Shown piece by piece: positions 8,294 to 16,076 of a DNA stretch of 64,000 nucleotides. The stretch lies in assembly GCA_031378805.1 (NCBI GenBank), contig JANNEO010000114.1, forward strand, positions 20,215 to 84,214, written 5' to 3'. Source of the DNA: JADCCX01 sp031378805 (GTDB taxonomy: Bacteria; Pseudomonadota; Alphaproteobacteria; Rhizobiales; Beijerinckiaceae). Made by a program: the position numbers and the translations under genes. Under the pieces are notes generated by a model. The model was not told the origin of the DNA and searched no databases. It saw only the letters and a program-made list of their open reading frames with translations. Every line of letters begins with the position of its first letter. Within the stretch, counting starts at the first letter, position 1.

Positions 8294-8881
8294 TCAGGTC
8301 GCTTCGACAACACCTTGAGCTTCAAGGCTGCGCCGCAGGCGGGTGAAGGCCAACCGGATGCGGGATTTCACCGTGCCAAGTGGCAAACCGGTCTGCTCGG
8401 CAATGGCGCTGTGCGACAGGCTCTCGAAAAAAGCCAGTTTGACCAGCGACAATTGTTCGTCCGGCAACTCCTTAATCGCGGCCCGTAGGATATCCTCGCG
8501 GCGCTGTACATCCACCGTCATGTCGAAGGCACGATCATCGGCGATGTCATCGAACGCCGAGTCCATCGGGTCGAGATAATCCATCCGGTCGCGCCGGGCT
8601 GCATCGATCCGGCGGTTGCGGGCAATGCGGTAGAGCCAGGTGGTGACCGAGGACTTGCTCGAATCGAACAACTGCGCCTTGCGCCACAGCGTCACCATGA
8701 CCTCCTGCGAGATTTCCTCAGCCGTCGCGCGGTCAGCACCCAGACGCAGGAGATAGGCCTCGATGCGCGGGACAAAATGATCGAACAGGCGGGTAAAGGC
8801 AGCTCGGTCGCGGTTTTGCGCGACATCCGACACCAGCGCCGCCCATTCGGCATGAGTCATCAAAGCGACACCCTTGCTCAC
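8294..8881 (-). CDS. ECF RNA polymerase sigma factor, ECF11 (RpoE/ChrR)-like
   Basis: The 195-residue protein has sigma region 2 (AFTRLFDHFVPRIEAYLL, then AEEISQEVMVTLWRKA and YRIARNRRIDAARRD) and region 4 with an HTH ending in GLPLGTVKSRIRLAFTRLRR. The wording is close to the RpoE of the RpoE-ChrR photooxidative stress pair. In that family the next gene usually encodes the zinc anti-sigma ChrR. Here the next gene is the convergent ykvA, so no anti-sigma is adjacent. The start could be the GTG at 8881 (GGGAG upstream) or the ATG at 8860. I give the longer form. The divergent neighbour is the IalB-like gene. Confidence 0.9.
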   Translation of the reverse strand: MSKGVALMTHAEWAALVSDVAQNRDRAAFTRLFDHFVPRIEAYLLRLGADRATAEEISQEVMVTLWRKAQLFDSSKSSVTTWLYRIARNRRIDAARRDRMDYLDPMDSAFDDIADDRAFDMTVDVQRREDILRAAIKELPDEQLSLVKLAFFESLSHSAIAEQTGLPLGTVKSRIRLAFTRLRRSLEAQGVVEAT

Positions 8882-9114
8882 GACACTCCCATGCCGCGCG
8901 TTCCACTGTTACTCAACACTGCGGACCCGACCAGAAACCCGCAGAATGTCCAGTTTTGTTTACACTCAATCCAACTCTCTGGATATGGCATTCTTTGAAC
9001 GGCACCGATCCCCTTCCAGCAAATTTGTGCTTGATCGAAAATTTGCCCTTATCGTGAAACTTTGTAAGGAGACATTCTGAATCCGGCGTTCCGGTTCTGG
9101 GGTAACTCACACTC
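8882..9114. promoter_or_regulatory. Divergent regulatory region between sigma factor and ialB-like gene
   Basis: This 233-bp gap separates two divergent starts and must hold both promoters. It is less GC-rich than the genes beside it. The one clear structure is the inverted repeat at 9019-9046 listed separately. I found no convincing tRNA, small RNA or standard -35/-10 pair, and no reading frame that looks real. Confidence 0.5.
9019..9046. promoter_or_regulatory. 8-bp inverted repeat, possible operator
   Basis: GCAAATTT at 9019-9026 is mirrored by AAATTTGC at 9039-9046 with a 12-base spacer. It is about 70 bp before the IalB-like start and 140 bp from the sigma start. AT-rich arms spaced near one or two helix turns are typical of dimeric regulator sites, but the protein is unknown. 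Confidence 0.35.
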
Positions 9115-9645
9115 ATGATTCGATTCCTGTCCTGCACGTTTCTCTGTCTCTCCGTCCTGTCGGGCGTGGCCATGGCGCAGCAGCGCCAGGCGGCGCGTGG
9201 AGGGGGCACTGCTTTGGAAATCGGCAAGGCCGGTGGCTGGGGCATCTTCACCAGTGGCGAAGGCCGCTCGAAGAACTGCTTCGTCATGGCCCAACCCGCC
9301 GAGAGATTGCCCAAGGGGCTGACCCGCGATCCCGCGCATCTCTTCGTCACGATGCGGCAGGGTGAGGCCAGCAAGCCGGAATTCTCCCTGCTGACGGGCT
9401 ATCCGCTGAAACAAGGCTCGGAAGCGCAGCTCAGTGTCGGCGCTGCGGTTTTCGCAGGCATTGGCGAAAGCAAGACCGTGTGGCTCAAGAACCCGGCGGA
9501 AGAAAACCGCTTCATTGGCGAATTGCGCAAGGCGAGCAGCCTGTCGGTCAAGGGGACGTCGCAACGCGGCAATGAAACGACGGACCGTTTCTCGATGACG
9601 GGCTTTGGTCAGGCCCTGGAGCGGGCGCAAAAGGAGTGCTCCTGA
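9115..9645 (+). CDS. IalB-like secreted protein (invasion-associated locus B family)
   Basis: The 176-residue precursor has a clean Sec signal peptide (MIRFLSCTFLCLSVLSGVAMAQ, with cleavage after AMA). The mature part has the IalB pattern of WGIFTSGEG, a Cys in NCFVMAQP, then VTMRQGE and a final Cys. IalB-type proteins are periplasmic or outer-membrane small beta proteins, named from Bartonella but common in free-living Hyphomicrobiales, where their function is not known. It has its own promoter region and is followed by a short tandem repeat array and then rlmN 103 bp downstream. Confidence 0.85.
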   Translation: MIRFLSCTFLCLSVLSGVAMAQQRQAARGGGTALEIGKAGGWGIFTSGEGRSKNCFVMAQPAERLPKGLTRDPAHLFVTMRQGEASKPEFSLLTGYPLKQGSEAQLSVGAAVFAGIGESKTVWLKNPAEENRFIGELRKASSLSVKGTSQRGNETTDRFSMTGFGQALERAQKECS

Positions 9646-9652
9646 TCTCCTT

Positions 9653-9688
9653 ACTGATCCTGCCACTGATCCTGTCACTGATTCTGCC
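9653..9688 (+). repeat. 12-bp tandem repeat, three copies
   Basis: The unit ACTGATCCTGCC is repeated at 9653-9664, 9665-9676 and 9677-9688 with one substitution in each later copy. It starts seven bases after the IalB-like stop and lies in the gap before rlmN. It is one of six similar short arrays in the window. Confidence 0.8.
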
Positions 9689-9748
9689 GACCGGCTTCTG
9701 ACACCGAAGCAGGGTGCGCTTGTTCCCAAACCGTGATATCGGGCCACC

Positions 9749-11023
9749 ATGATCCAGACGGAACATATACCCGAAGTCGGGCCAATCGAGGTCTCGCCAA
9801 TTGTCCTGCAGGACAGCGCCCACGCAGCGGACGGTGGCAGACTGTCGCTGGCGGGGATGAGCCGGGCGCTCTTGGGCGAGACGCTGGCGCTCGTCGATGT
9901 CCCGCCAAAAGAGCGCCGGATGCGCGTGGGGCAGCTCTGGCACTGGATCCATGTGCGCGGCTCAACCCGTTTCGACGAGATGACGAACGTCTCGAAGGTG
10001 CTGCAGCAGAAGCTGAGCGATACATTCACGCTCGACCGGCCAGAGGTCGTCAGCGAACAGATCAGCCGCGATGGCACCCGAAAATGGCTCATCCGGCTGC
10101 CTTCTACCGGCCGGTTCGACCGCGGCTCGGAGGTGGAGTGCGTCTACATCCCCGAAACGGACCGCGGCACGCTGTGCGTATCCAGCCAGGTGGGATGCAC
10201 GCTGAACTGCTCGTTCTGTTACACCGGCACACAGAAGTTGGTGCGCAACCTGACCGCGCAGGAAATCGTGGCGCAGGTGCTGATCGCGCGCGACAGGCTG
10301 AACGATTATCCCGGACGCAGCGCACCGGAGGGTGCTTTCGTGCCCAAGGAAGGCAGCCGCTTTGTCTCCAACATCGTCTTCATGGGCATGGGCGAACCGC
10401 TCTACAACGCCGCGAATGTGCGTGAAGCCATTGGCGTCTTGACCGATCCGGAAGGGTTGCAACTGTCAAAGCGCCGCATCACGGTCTCGACCTCGGGTGT
10501 CGTGCCCGAGATCGGCCCGTTGGGCAGTGATTCAGGCACGATGCTGGCGATTTCGCTGCACGCAACCAACGATGCCCTGCGCGATGTGCTGGTGCCGCTG
10601 AACAAGAAATACCCGCTGGCCGACCTGCTCGAGGCGTGCCGCACCTATCCCGGCGCATCGAATGCCCGCCGCATCACTTTCGAATATGTCATGCTGAAAG
10701 GCATCAATGACAGCCTGGCTGAAGCCAAGCAGCTGGTGCGCCTGCTCAAGGGCATTCCTGCCAAGATCAATCTCATTCCATTCAATCCCTGGCCGGGCAC
10801 CCAATACGAATGCTCCGACTGGGAGCAGATCGAGACATTCTCCGAATATGTCTTCAACGCGGGCTACTCCTCCCCGGTGCGCACGCCGCGTGGCCGCGAC
10901 ATCCTGGCGGCCTGCGGACAGCTGAAGAGCGAGACCGAGAAACTGCGGGCCCGCACGCGCATGATGCTGGAGGCAGGCATCGGGGCAGAAGGTCTCTATG
11001 CCGCCGCCACGGCGGAGGCCTAG
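9749..11023 (+). CDS. rlmN: 23S rRNA (adenine-C2)-methyltransferase RlmN
   Basis: RlmN is a radical-SAM enzyme that methylates C2 of A2503 in 23S rRNA, and of A37 in some tRNAs. The 424-residue protein has the CxxxCxxC cluster ligands at C150, C154 and C157, a FMGMGEPLYN segment and the C-terminal RTPRGRDILAACGQL segment that holds the methyl-carrying cysteine. The first 30 residues are a non-conserved extension, so a later start is possible, although no better ribosome site is visible. The stop at 11021-11023 abuts the next start codon without a gap. Confidence 0.96.
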   Translation: MIQTEHIPEVGPIEVSPIVLQDSAHAADGGRLSLAGMSRALLGETLALVDVPPKERRMRVGQLWHWIHVRGSTRFDEMTNVSKVLQQKLSDTFTLDRPEVVSEQISRDGTRKWLIRLPSTGRFDRGSEVECVYIPETDRGTLCVSSQVGCTLNCSFCYTGTQKLVRNLTAQEIVAQVLIARDRLNDYPGRSAPEGAFVPKEGSRFVSNIVFMGMGEPLYNAANVREAIGVLTDPEGLQLSKRRITVSTSGVVPEIGPLGSDSGTMLAISLHATNDALRDVLVPLNKKYPLADLLEACRTYPGASNARRITFEYVMLKGINDSLAEAKQLVRLLKGIPAKINLIPFNPWPGTQYECSDWEQIETFSEYVFNAGYSSPVRTPRGRDILAACGQLKSETEKLRARTRMMLEAGIGAEGLYAAATAEA

Positions 11024-11557
11024 ATGCTGCGGTTTGTCGGGCGTCTGATCCTCATCCCCCTTGCCATCCTGGTCGCCGCCATCGCATCGGGCAGCTTCCT
11101 GGTTATCACCGGCTTCGTGCAGCCGCAGATCGGCGGGGCCGTGACCGAGGCGGCCATCACGACGGTGCAAACACTCGTGCAGAGCCTGATGGAAGATGGA
11201 GAAGCCATCGACCGCTTCGCACGGCTGGCAAAAGGGCTTTCAGTGCTCACGGTTTCCGTGCTGTTTCTGCCGCTGGCGCTCGTGGCTGCGGTGACAGAGG
11301 TGTTCAGCATCCGCTGGTGGATCGTGCAGGCGCTCGGCGTGGCTGTGCTGGCCGCGCTTTTGCCCTGGGCGATGATGCCCACGCTGATGGCGGGCGCTCC
11401 GCTTGGATCGTCGCTTACGGGCATCCTCGCGGCTTCAGGCGCATTGGCCGGTTCGATCTACTGGTTGATCGCTGGACGTGCCGCTGGCAGCCATCCTGCA
11501 TCAGCGGAAGATCGCGCGACCATCCCGGCACCTCGTCCGTCGAAAGACATGGCATGA
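11024..11557 (+). CDS. Conserved membrane protein of unknown function
   Basis: The 177-residue product is strongly hydrophobic, with about four predicted membrane segments (near residues 5-30, 72-92, 100-120 and 128-148) and a polar, Pro-rich C-terminal tail. I do not recognise a catalytic motif. The start codon follows the rlmN stop directly and its stop overlaps the next SDR start (ATGA), so it is translationally coupled on both sides. The operon position suggests expression together with rlmN but gives no role. Confidence 0.75.
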   Translation: MLRFVGRLILIPLAILVAAIASGSFLVITGFVQPQIGGAVTEAAITTVQTLVQSLMEDGEAIDRFARLAKGLSVLTVSVLFLPLALVAAVTEVFSIRWWIVQALGVAVLAALLPWAMMPTLMAGAPLGSSLTGILAASGALAGSIYWLIAGRAAGSHPASAEDRATIPAPRPSKDMA

Positions 11558-12342
11558 GTCCGGAGAAAAACCGTGTTGCCGTCGTCACCGGGGCCGCCCG
11601 CGGGATCGGCCTTGCAACTGCAAAACGCTTTCTGGCCGAGGGCTGGCAGGTGGCACTGGTCGATATCGAGCAAGACGTGCTTTCTGCTGCCGTCGCCAGT
11701 CTCGCCCGTCCGGACGAGGCGATGGCGGTCATTTGCGATGTGGCGGAGCCGAAGCACGTGACGCGGGCATTCGCTGACATCATGCAGCGCTTCGGCCGGG
11801 TCGATGCCCTGGTCAACAATGCCGGGACCGCCATATTCAAGCCAATCCTCGAGACCAGCTACGAGGAGTGGTCAAGGGTCATGGCGATCAATCTGACCGG
11901 GCCGTTTCTGTGTGCGCAGGCTGCCGCCCGAATGATGAACGAGACCGGCGGTGGGGCCATCGTCAACATCACCTCGATCTCGGGCATCCGCGCCTCGACG
12001 CTCCGGGTGGCCTATGGCACCAGCAAGGCGGGCCTGGCGCATCTGACCAAACAGCAGGCCGTCGAGTTCGCCAGCCTGGGCATCCGGGTCAACGCCGTGG
12101 CACCCGGGCCGGTGGATACCGCCATGGCCATGGCGGTCCACAGCGCCGCGATCCGGGCCGACTACCACGATGCCATTCCGCTGAACCGATACGGACTGGA
12201 AAATGAGATCGCCGAAGCGGTGCTTTTCCTGTGCAGCGGCAGGTCCAGCTACATCACCGGGCAGTGCATTGCCGTCGATGGAGGCTTTGAAGCGGCTGGC
12301 ATCGGCCTGCCGACCCTCCGGCAGGACGGGCGTAACCGCTGA
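11554..12342 (+). CDS. SDR family NAD(P)-dependent oxidoreductase
   Basis: A classical 262-residue short-chain dehydrogenase. It has the TGAARGIG cofactor loop near 13-20, the NNAG motif, a serine in NITSISG, the YGTSK catalytic pair, and the C-terminal ITGQCIAVDGG segment seen in 3-oxoacyl-ACP reductase-like SDRs. The ATG at 11554 overlaps the previous stop by four bases. A much longer in-frame opening reaching back into rlmN is a shadow. The substrate cannot be assigned. It is convergent with the alpha/beta hydrolase, six bases away. Confidence 0.88.
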   Translation: MSPEKNRVAVVTGAARGIGLATAKRFLAEGWQVALVDIEQDVLSAAVASLARPDEAMAVICDVAEPKHVTRAFADIMQRFGRVDALVNNAGTAIFKPILETSYEEWSRVMAINLTGPFLCAQAAARMMNETGGGAIVNITSISGIRASTLRVAYGTSKAGLAHLTKQQAVEFASLGIRVNAVAPGPVDTAMAMAVHSAAIRADYHDAIPLNRYGLENEIAEAVLFLCSGRSSYITGQCIAVDGGFEAAGIGLPTLRQDGRNR

Positions 12343-12348
12343 AGCTCA

Positions 12349-13311
12349 TCATCGTGTCGCACCCGAAAGCCGGGATGCCAGCGCCTCAATCTCGCTGACC
12401 ACCAGATCGGTGGCGGCATGATGCGGCACGTGACCGACGCCCGGCAGCACATGCACCACGGCGTCTGGCATTTCCCGTTTCAACCCTGCCGTATGGATCC
12501 ACGTCGCCACGACCCCGTCCGCTTCGCCCGAAATGATCACGGTTGGCGCCTTGATCTCTCCATAGCGCCCGGCGCGGTTCTTCACATGCGCCAGCAGGCC
12601 GGCCACATCCTGGGCATTCGCCATGAAGCTCGCGGGACGCAGCATCAGGCGCACCGCCGTTGCCTCGACATAATCGTGCGGAGCTTTTTGCGGGGTGAAC
12701 ACGCTGTCGATGCCGGATTGCATGGTCAATGCAGCACCGGGAACCGGCAGGAGATGGGCGAAAATCCGGCCGATCAGCGGCCAGCTGCCAACATGGTAAT
12801 ACCACACGATACCGCCAGGCCAGGGATGGGTGGCCGGCGCGATCAGCACAAGCCCTGCGACGCGGTCCGGGTGATCCATCGCCAGTGTCGTGGCCAGCGC
12901 TCCGGACCACGAATGCCCCAGGACGATGGCCTTCGGCACGCCCAGCGCCGTCATCGCCTGAGCGATCAATGTGGCCTGCCGCGCGACGGAGGCATCTGCC
13001 CTGCCGCCGGGCCGATCGCTGTGGCCTTGGCCAGGACGGTCAATGGCGATCACGCGGAAATTATGCGCCAGCGGCCCTGCCAGCGGAAGGGTGAGGGCCA
13101 GCAGGTTGCAGGACGCACCATGCAGTAGCACCAGCGTGCGCTCGGGTGGGGCATCACGGGGGCCAATGTCCCTGACATGCAGGCGTCCGCCTTCAACGGG
13201 CACGAAAATGCCGGTTGGTGGGTGGGCAGACAAGGCTTTCGCCACGGCAATCTGCGTCCACGCCGCCAATCCGACGCAGACGACAAGGAGGATGAGCAGG
13301 GATATCAGCAT
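12349..13311 (-). CDS. Membrane-anchored alpha/beta hydrolase
   Basis: The 320-residue protein opens with a hydrophobic segment (MLISLLILLVVCVGLAAW) that probably anchors it or directs export. The hydrolase domain then shows LLHGASCN (oxyanion region), AIDRPGQGHSDRP and the nucleophile elbow GHSWSG. An acid in SGEADGVV and a His in GVGHVPH complete the likely catalytic triad. Substrate is not predictable. It is divergent from the 55-residue membrane protein gene and convergent with the SDR gene. Confidence 0.87.
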   Translation of the reverse strand: MLISLLILLVVCVGLAAWTQIAVAKALSAHPPTGIFVPVEGGRLHVRDIGPRDAPPERTLVLLHGASCNLLALTLPLAGPLAHNFRVIAIDRPGQGHSDRPGGRADASVARQATLIAQAMTALGVPKAIVLGHSWSGALATTLAMDHPDRVAGLVLIAPATHPWPGGIVWYYHVGSWPLIGRIFAHLLPVPGAALTMQSGIDSVFTPQKAPHDYVEATAVRLMLRPASFMANAQDVAGLLAHVKNRAGRYGEIKAPTVIISGEADGVVATWIHTAGLKREMPDAVVHVLPGVGHVPHHAATDLVVSEIEALASRLSGATR

Positions 13312-13375
13312 GGGTTTGTGGACTCAAATTGTGCTGCGGGCTTCAACGGTGCTGCGAATTGGTTTATGATGACTC

Positions 13376-13543
13376 ATGTCCGATACCAACCTCAATTCCG
13401 GGGTACAAACCACACCCTTGCCGCGCCTTCTGGCTGGGGTTGCCGCGTTGGGCTTCCTCGCAGGTTCTGCCGCCTTGTGGTGGCGCTTTGGCGAAGGGGT
13501 CTTTCTCTCGAGCATGATGAGCACATTCATCGCCTGTTTCTGA
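13376..13543 (+). CDS. Small membrane protein, 55 residues
   Basis: An ATG at 13376 opens a 55-codon frame ending TGA at 13541-13543. The product starts MSDTNLNSGVQTTPLPR, has one membrane helix (LLAGVAALGFLAGSAALWW) and a short tail that includes RFGEGVF and ends TFIACF. The hydrophilic N-terminus, single helix and conserved-looking tail argue for a real protein, and similar short proteins are familiar from Hyphomicrobiales. Its 3' end overlaps the convergent glycosyltransferase stop by 17 bp. No function is known. Confidence 0.6.
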   Translation: MSDTNLNSGVQTTPLPRLLAGVAALGFLAGSAALWWRFGEGVFLSSMMSTFIACF

Positions 13544-14924
13544 ACAGGTGCGGCCGTCTTGTCCCGAGCCCATGTTCGGTTTTCGCCCAGTAGAACGGTG
13601 CGCGCAGGTAATCGCATACGGCAATCCACGCGGCGAGCGAGACAAGCAGCAGGTAGACGGGCGCTGTTAGCAACCATGGCATGAGATGCCATTGCCGCCT
13701 GCGCCGCAGTCCGACGACGGCGGGCAGCAGCAGCACGAGCAAGCCGATCAGCGCGATCTCGAGGGCCAGGCAATTCGCCAAAAACAGTGGCCAGGTGCTG
13801 GCATCCCAGACTTCGCCGGTCCAGGCATTCCAGACGAACCACCCGGCAAAGAAGGGAAAGGTCAGCGCGCCCAGCAGGACACCGACGATCTGACTGAAGG
13901 CCGCGATCCAGTTGCCAAAGCCCAGTTCACGCATAACCACCATAGGATTCCGGCTATGGGTGATACCGGTCTGGATCCAGCCCTTCATCCAGCGGCGGCG
14001 TTGACCGAGCCAGGCTTTCAGTCCGATAGGGGCCTCTTCCAGAGTGGTTGACTGCAAATCCAGGACACGCAGTCCGGCCCGCGCCAGCCGGATGCCCAGA
14101 TCGGCATCCTCGGTGACATTCCACATATCCCAGCCCTCCAATCCAACCAGATCGGTGCGGCGGAAATGATTGGATGTGCCGCCGAGCGCCACAGGATAGC
14201 CGCAGCGGGCCATGCCGCACTTCACGACATCGAACAGGGCCGCATATTCGATCACCATCATCAGAGGCAACCAGCCATCCGGCCCATTGTCGATGGCGAG
14301 GCGTGCCTGCAGGCAGCCGACATCCCGCGGGGCCTCCTCGAAGGCCATGACGGCGAGTTTCAGCTGATCGGGATCTGGAATATCCTCGGCGTCATAGACC
14401 GTCACATATGTACCGCTGACCAGGGTGAGGCCATGGTTGAGGGCACGGGGCTTGGTCCGGGGATGGCCGGGCGGAACAACCACGATGCGGATCCATCCCG
14501 GCATGGTCCAGCGTTGCAGCGCATATGCGGTCTCCTCGTCGTCAGCCTCCAGCAGGAGCACGACGTCCAGCGCGTCGCGGGGATAATCCAGCGCGGACAA
14601 GGCCGTCAGCAACTGGCTCAACACGGCCTGCTCCCGATACAGTGGGACAAGCACGGAATAAACCGGCCAGACGCGAGTGGAGTACGAGGCAACCAGAGTC
14701 GGTTTTCCCTGCAGCAAGCTCTTTCCTGGCGGCACGGGTTCGAATGCAGCGGCAAGCTGCACCATCATGAAGGCCAGGAAAACGGGCGATGCTGTGATCG
14801 CAAGAAGCGCTGCTGGTGCGGGGGCAATGACAACAACACACGCGACGATGAAGAGTGCCGCAAAGGCTGTGACCTTCTGGCCGACGGACGTTCCCTGGTC
14901 GGCTCCCGCGCGTCGAGCCCCCAT
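13527..14924 (-). CDS. Processive family-2 glycosyltransferase, membrane-bound
   Basis: The 465-residue protein resembles cellulose/glucomannan-synthase-like GT2 enzymes. N-terminal membrane helices lie near 20-60. The GT-A domain starts with VLVPLYREQAVL (91-102), has LLEADDEE and the YDAEDIPDPDQL metal-binding region near 178-189, then TEDADLG and the QRRRWMKG motif. Several C-terminal membrane helices follow. Start ATG 14924 was chosen because a longer frame would overlap the luxR gene and read non-conserved sequence. It starts eight bases after the luxR stop, so regulator and enzyme share a transcript. It probably makes an exopolysaccharide, with product unknown. Confidence 0.88.
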   Translation of the reverse strand: MGARRAGADQGTSVGQKVTAFAALFIVACVVVIAPAPAALLAITASPVFLAFMMVQLAAAFEPVPPGKSLLQGKPTLVASYSTRVWPVYSVLVPLYREQAVLSQLLTALSALDYPRDALDVVLLLEADDEETAYALQRWTMPGWIRIVVVPPGHPRTKPRALNHGLTLVSGTYVTVYDAEDIPDPDQLKLAVMAFEEAPRDVGCLQARLAIDNGPDGWLPLMMVIEYAALFDVVKCGMARCGYPVALGGTSNHFRRTDLVGLEGWDMWNVTEDADLGIRLARAGLRVLDLQSTTLEEAPIGLKAWLGQRRRWMKGWIQTGITHSRNPMVVMRELGFGNWIAAFSQIVGVLLGALTFPFFAGWFVWNAWTGEVWDASTWPLFLANCLALEIALIGLLVLLLPAVVGLRRRRQWHLMPWLLTAPVYLLLVSLAAWIAVCDYLRAPFYWAKTEHGLGTRRPHLFRNRR

Positions 14925-14932
14925 GGCCGGGG

Positions 14933-15682
14933 TCAGCGTGGCGGTGCGATCAGGCCGAGCGCAACGGCCTTGGCTGCGGCGTGGGCCCGGTTGGAGGCCG
15001 CCAGCTTGCCGACGGCCGAATCGATGAAGAAGTTCACCGTGGCAGGCGTCAGGCCGAGGTTCACGCCAATTTCGCGGCTGGTATGGCCATGGGCCGCCCA
15101 GACAAGGCATTCCCGTTCCCGCGGAGTCAGCCGAATGATATCAACATCATCAATGCCGAAACGGACCTTCAGCACGGCGTTGTGCAGCATGGGGTGCAGG
15201 AGGCCGATCGCAGCAGTCAATTCCACCTTGCAGGATTCCCAGCGCTTTTCCGAAACATCGCTGGTCAGTGTCAACAGCGATCGATCACCAGAGGGTCCGC
15301 GAAACGTCGCGGTGATGGCGTGGCGACCCAGCTGGAAGTCCTGGAAGTCACGAAAGAAGCGCTTGATGCGGATGCGGACCCTGGGCATTTCCGACCAGTC
15401 CACGGGATGCCTTGCGTGATCGCTCAGCGTCTTGATCGGTTCGCCCACCCTGAAATTCGAATCATCCAGGTGCTTGCGCCAGGTCTCGCCATAGGTGTCG
15501 ATCCCGTACGGATCATCGCCGACCACGCCTGGCACATGGCGCATCAGGAAGGCCGCATGTTTGGCTCCGCTGGTCCGGCAGATGTCCTGAAGGGCGCGCT
15601 GGAAATCCGTTTTCTGGTTCGCCGCAGACAAGTTCTGCGCCAAGCCAGAGACTGTCCGCTTGGGTGCAGGCTGTGAAATCAT
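14933..15682 (-). CDS. LuxR family regulator with autoinducer-binding domain (LuxR solo)
   Basis: The 249-residue protein has an N-terminal autoinducer-binding-like domain and a C-terminal LuxR HTH (LTPRERECLVWAAHGHTSREIG at about 185-206, then helix 219-245). Aligning on LasR/TraR spacing, Y64, W68 and W96 keep three of the ligand-pocket positions, but the conserved Asp is Glu81 and one Tyr is Leu72. Canonical acyl-homoserine lactone binding may be altered. No luxI is in the window. The gene heads a two-gene unit with the glycosyltransferase. GGGGA lies nine bases before the ATG. An inverted repeat in the promoter region may be its own site. Confidence 0.87.
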   Translation of the reverse strand: MISQPAPKRTVSGLAQNLSAANQKTDFQRALQDICRTSGAKHAAFLMRHVPGVVGDDPYGIDTYGETWRKHLDDSNFRVGEPIKTLSDHARHPVDWSEMPRVRIRIKRFFRDFQDFQLGRHAITATFRGPSGDRSLLTLTSDVSEKRWESCKVELTAAIGLLHPMLHNAVLKVRFGIDDVDIIRLTPRERECLVWAAHGHTSREIGVNLGLTPATVNFFIDSAVGKLAASNRAHAAAKAVALGLIAPPR

Positions 15683-15711
15683 GTGTCAAAATCCCCTGAG
15701 TTACACTAGAA

Positions 15712-15764
15712 CTCCGGAGATTAACGGAGCAATTCCTGCTGCTTCCAACACCCCGCTCCGTTAA
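15712..15764. promoter_or_regulatory. Palindrome plus 10-bp inverted repeat upstream of luxR
   Basis: CTCCGGAG at 15712-15719 is a perfect 8-bp palindrome. TTAACGGAGC at 15721-15730 pairs exactly with GCTCCGTTAA at 15755-15764 across 24 bases. All arms share CTCCG/CGGAG. The block lies 30-82 bp upstream of the luxR start and before the small gene at 15837, so it may serve autoregulation. It does not match the standard lux box wording. Confidence 0.4.
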
Positions 15765-15836
15765 GCATTTGTGCGGGCGGCTTGCGCAAACGCCGAGAGA
15801 AGCCTAAACCCCCGCGTCTACAGAAGGACGTTGCCG

Positions 15837-16013
15837 GTGTCGGAAAAGCCGGATGCAAAATCACTCCGAAAACTGCGCTTGGCGGAGGCTTTGCGAAGAA
15901 ATCTCGGACAAAGAAAAAGCAAGGCAAAGGCTGCGAGCCAGGCCAAAGGCACGATTGGTACGACGGAAAACGTCAAACCCGCCACAACAAGCGTTGTCAA
16001 AGACGTGTCCTAG
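15837..16013 (+). CDS. Small basic protein upstream of murA, 58 residues
   Basis: The frame uses a GTG start at 15837, with AGAAGGA eight bases upstream. The product begins (M)SEKPDAKSLRKLRLAEALRRN and is Lys/Arg-rich, ending in a Thr/Val-rich tail. Short proteins with a comparable RKLRL-EALR core are often found near murA in related bacteria, which supports it. A longer ATG reading (15771) gives poor sequence and lacks a ribosome site. It is 63 bp before murA and probably co-transcribed. Function unknown. Confidence 0.6.
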   Translation: MSEKPDAKSLRKLRLAEALRRNLGQRKSKAKAASQAKGTIGTTENVKPATTSVVKDVS

Positions 16014-16076
16014 CGTTGACTTTCTGGCAACACAAACCTCTTCCCCAACGTCAGCAAACGGAAAAGACGGGTACTT

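Noticed and set aside
10810..11553. N-terminal part of a 510-codon plus-strand frame running into the SDR
   Set aside because: It overlaps rlmN and the membrane protein gene in another frame. The true SDR start is ATG 11554.
14166..15419. 417-codon plus-strand frame opposite luxR and the glycosyltransferase
   Set aside because: Antisense shadow. Both minus-strand genes have clear domains.
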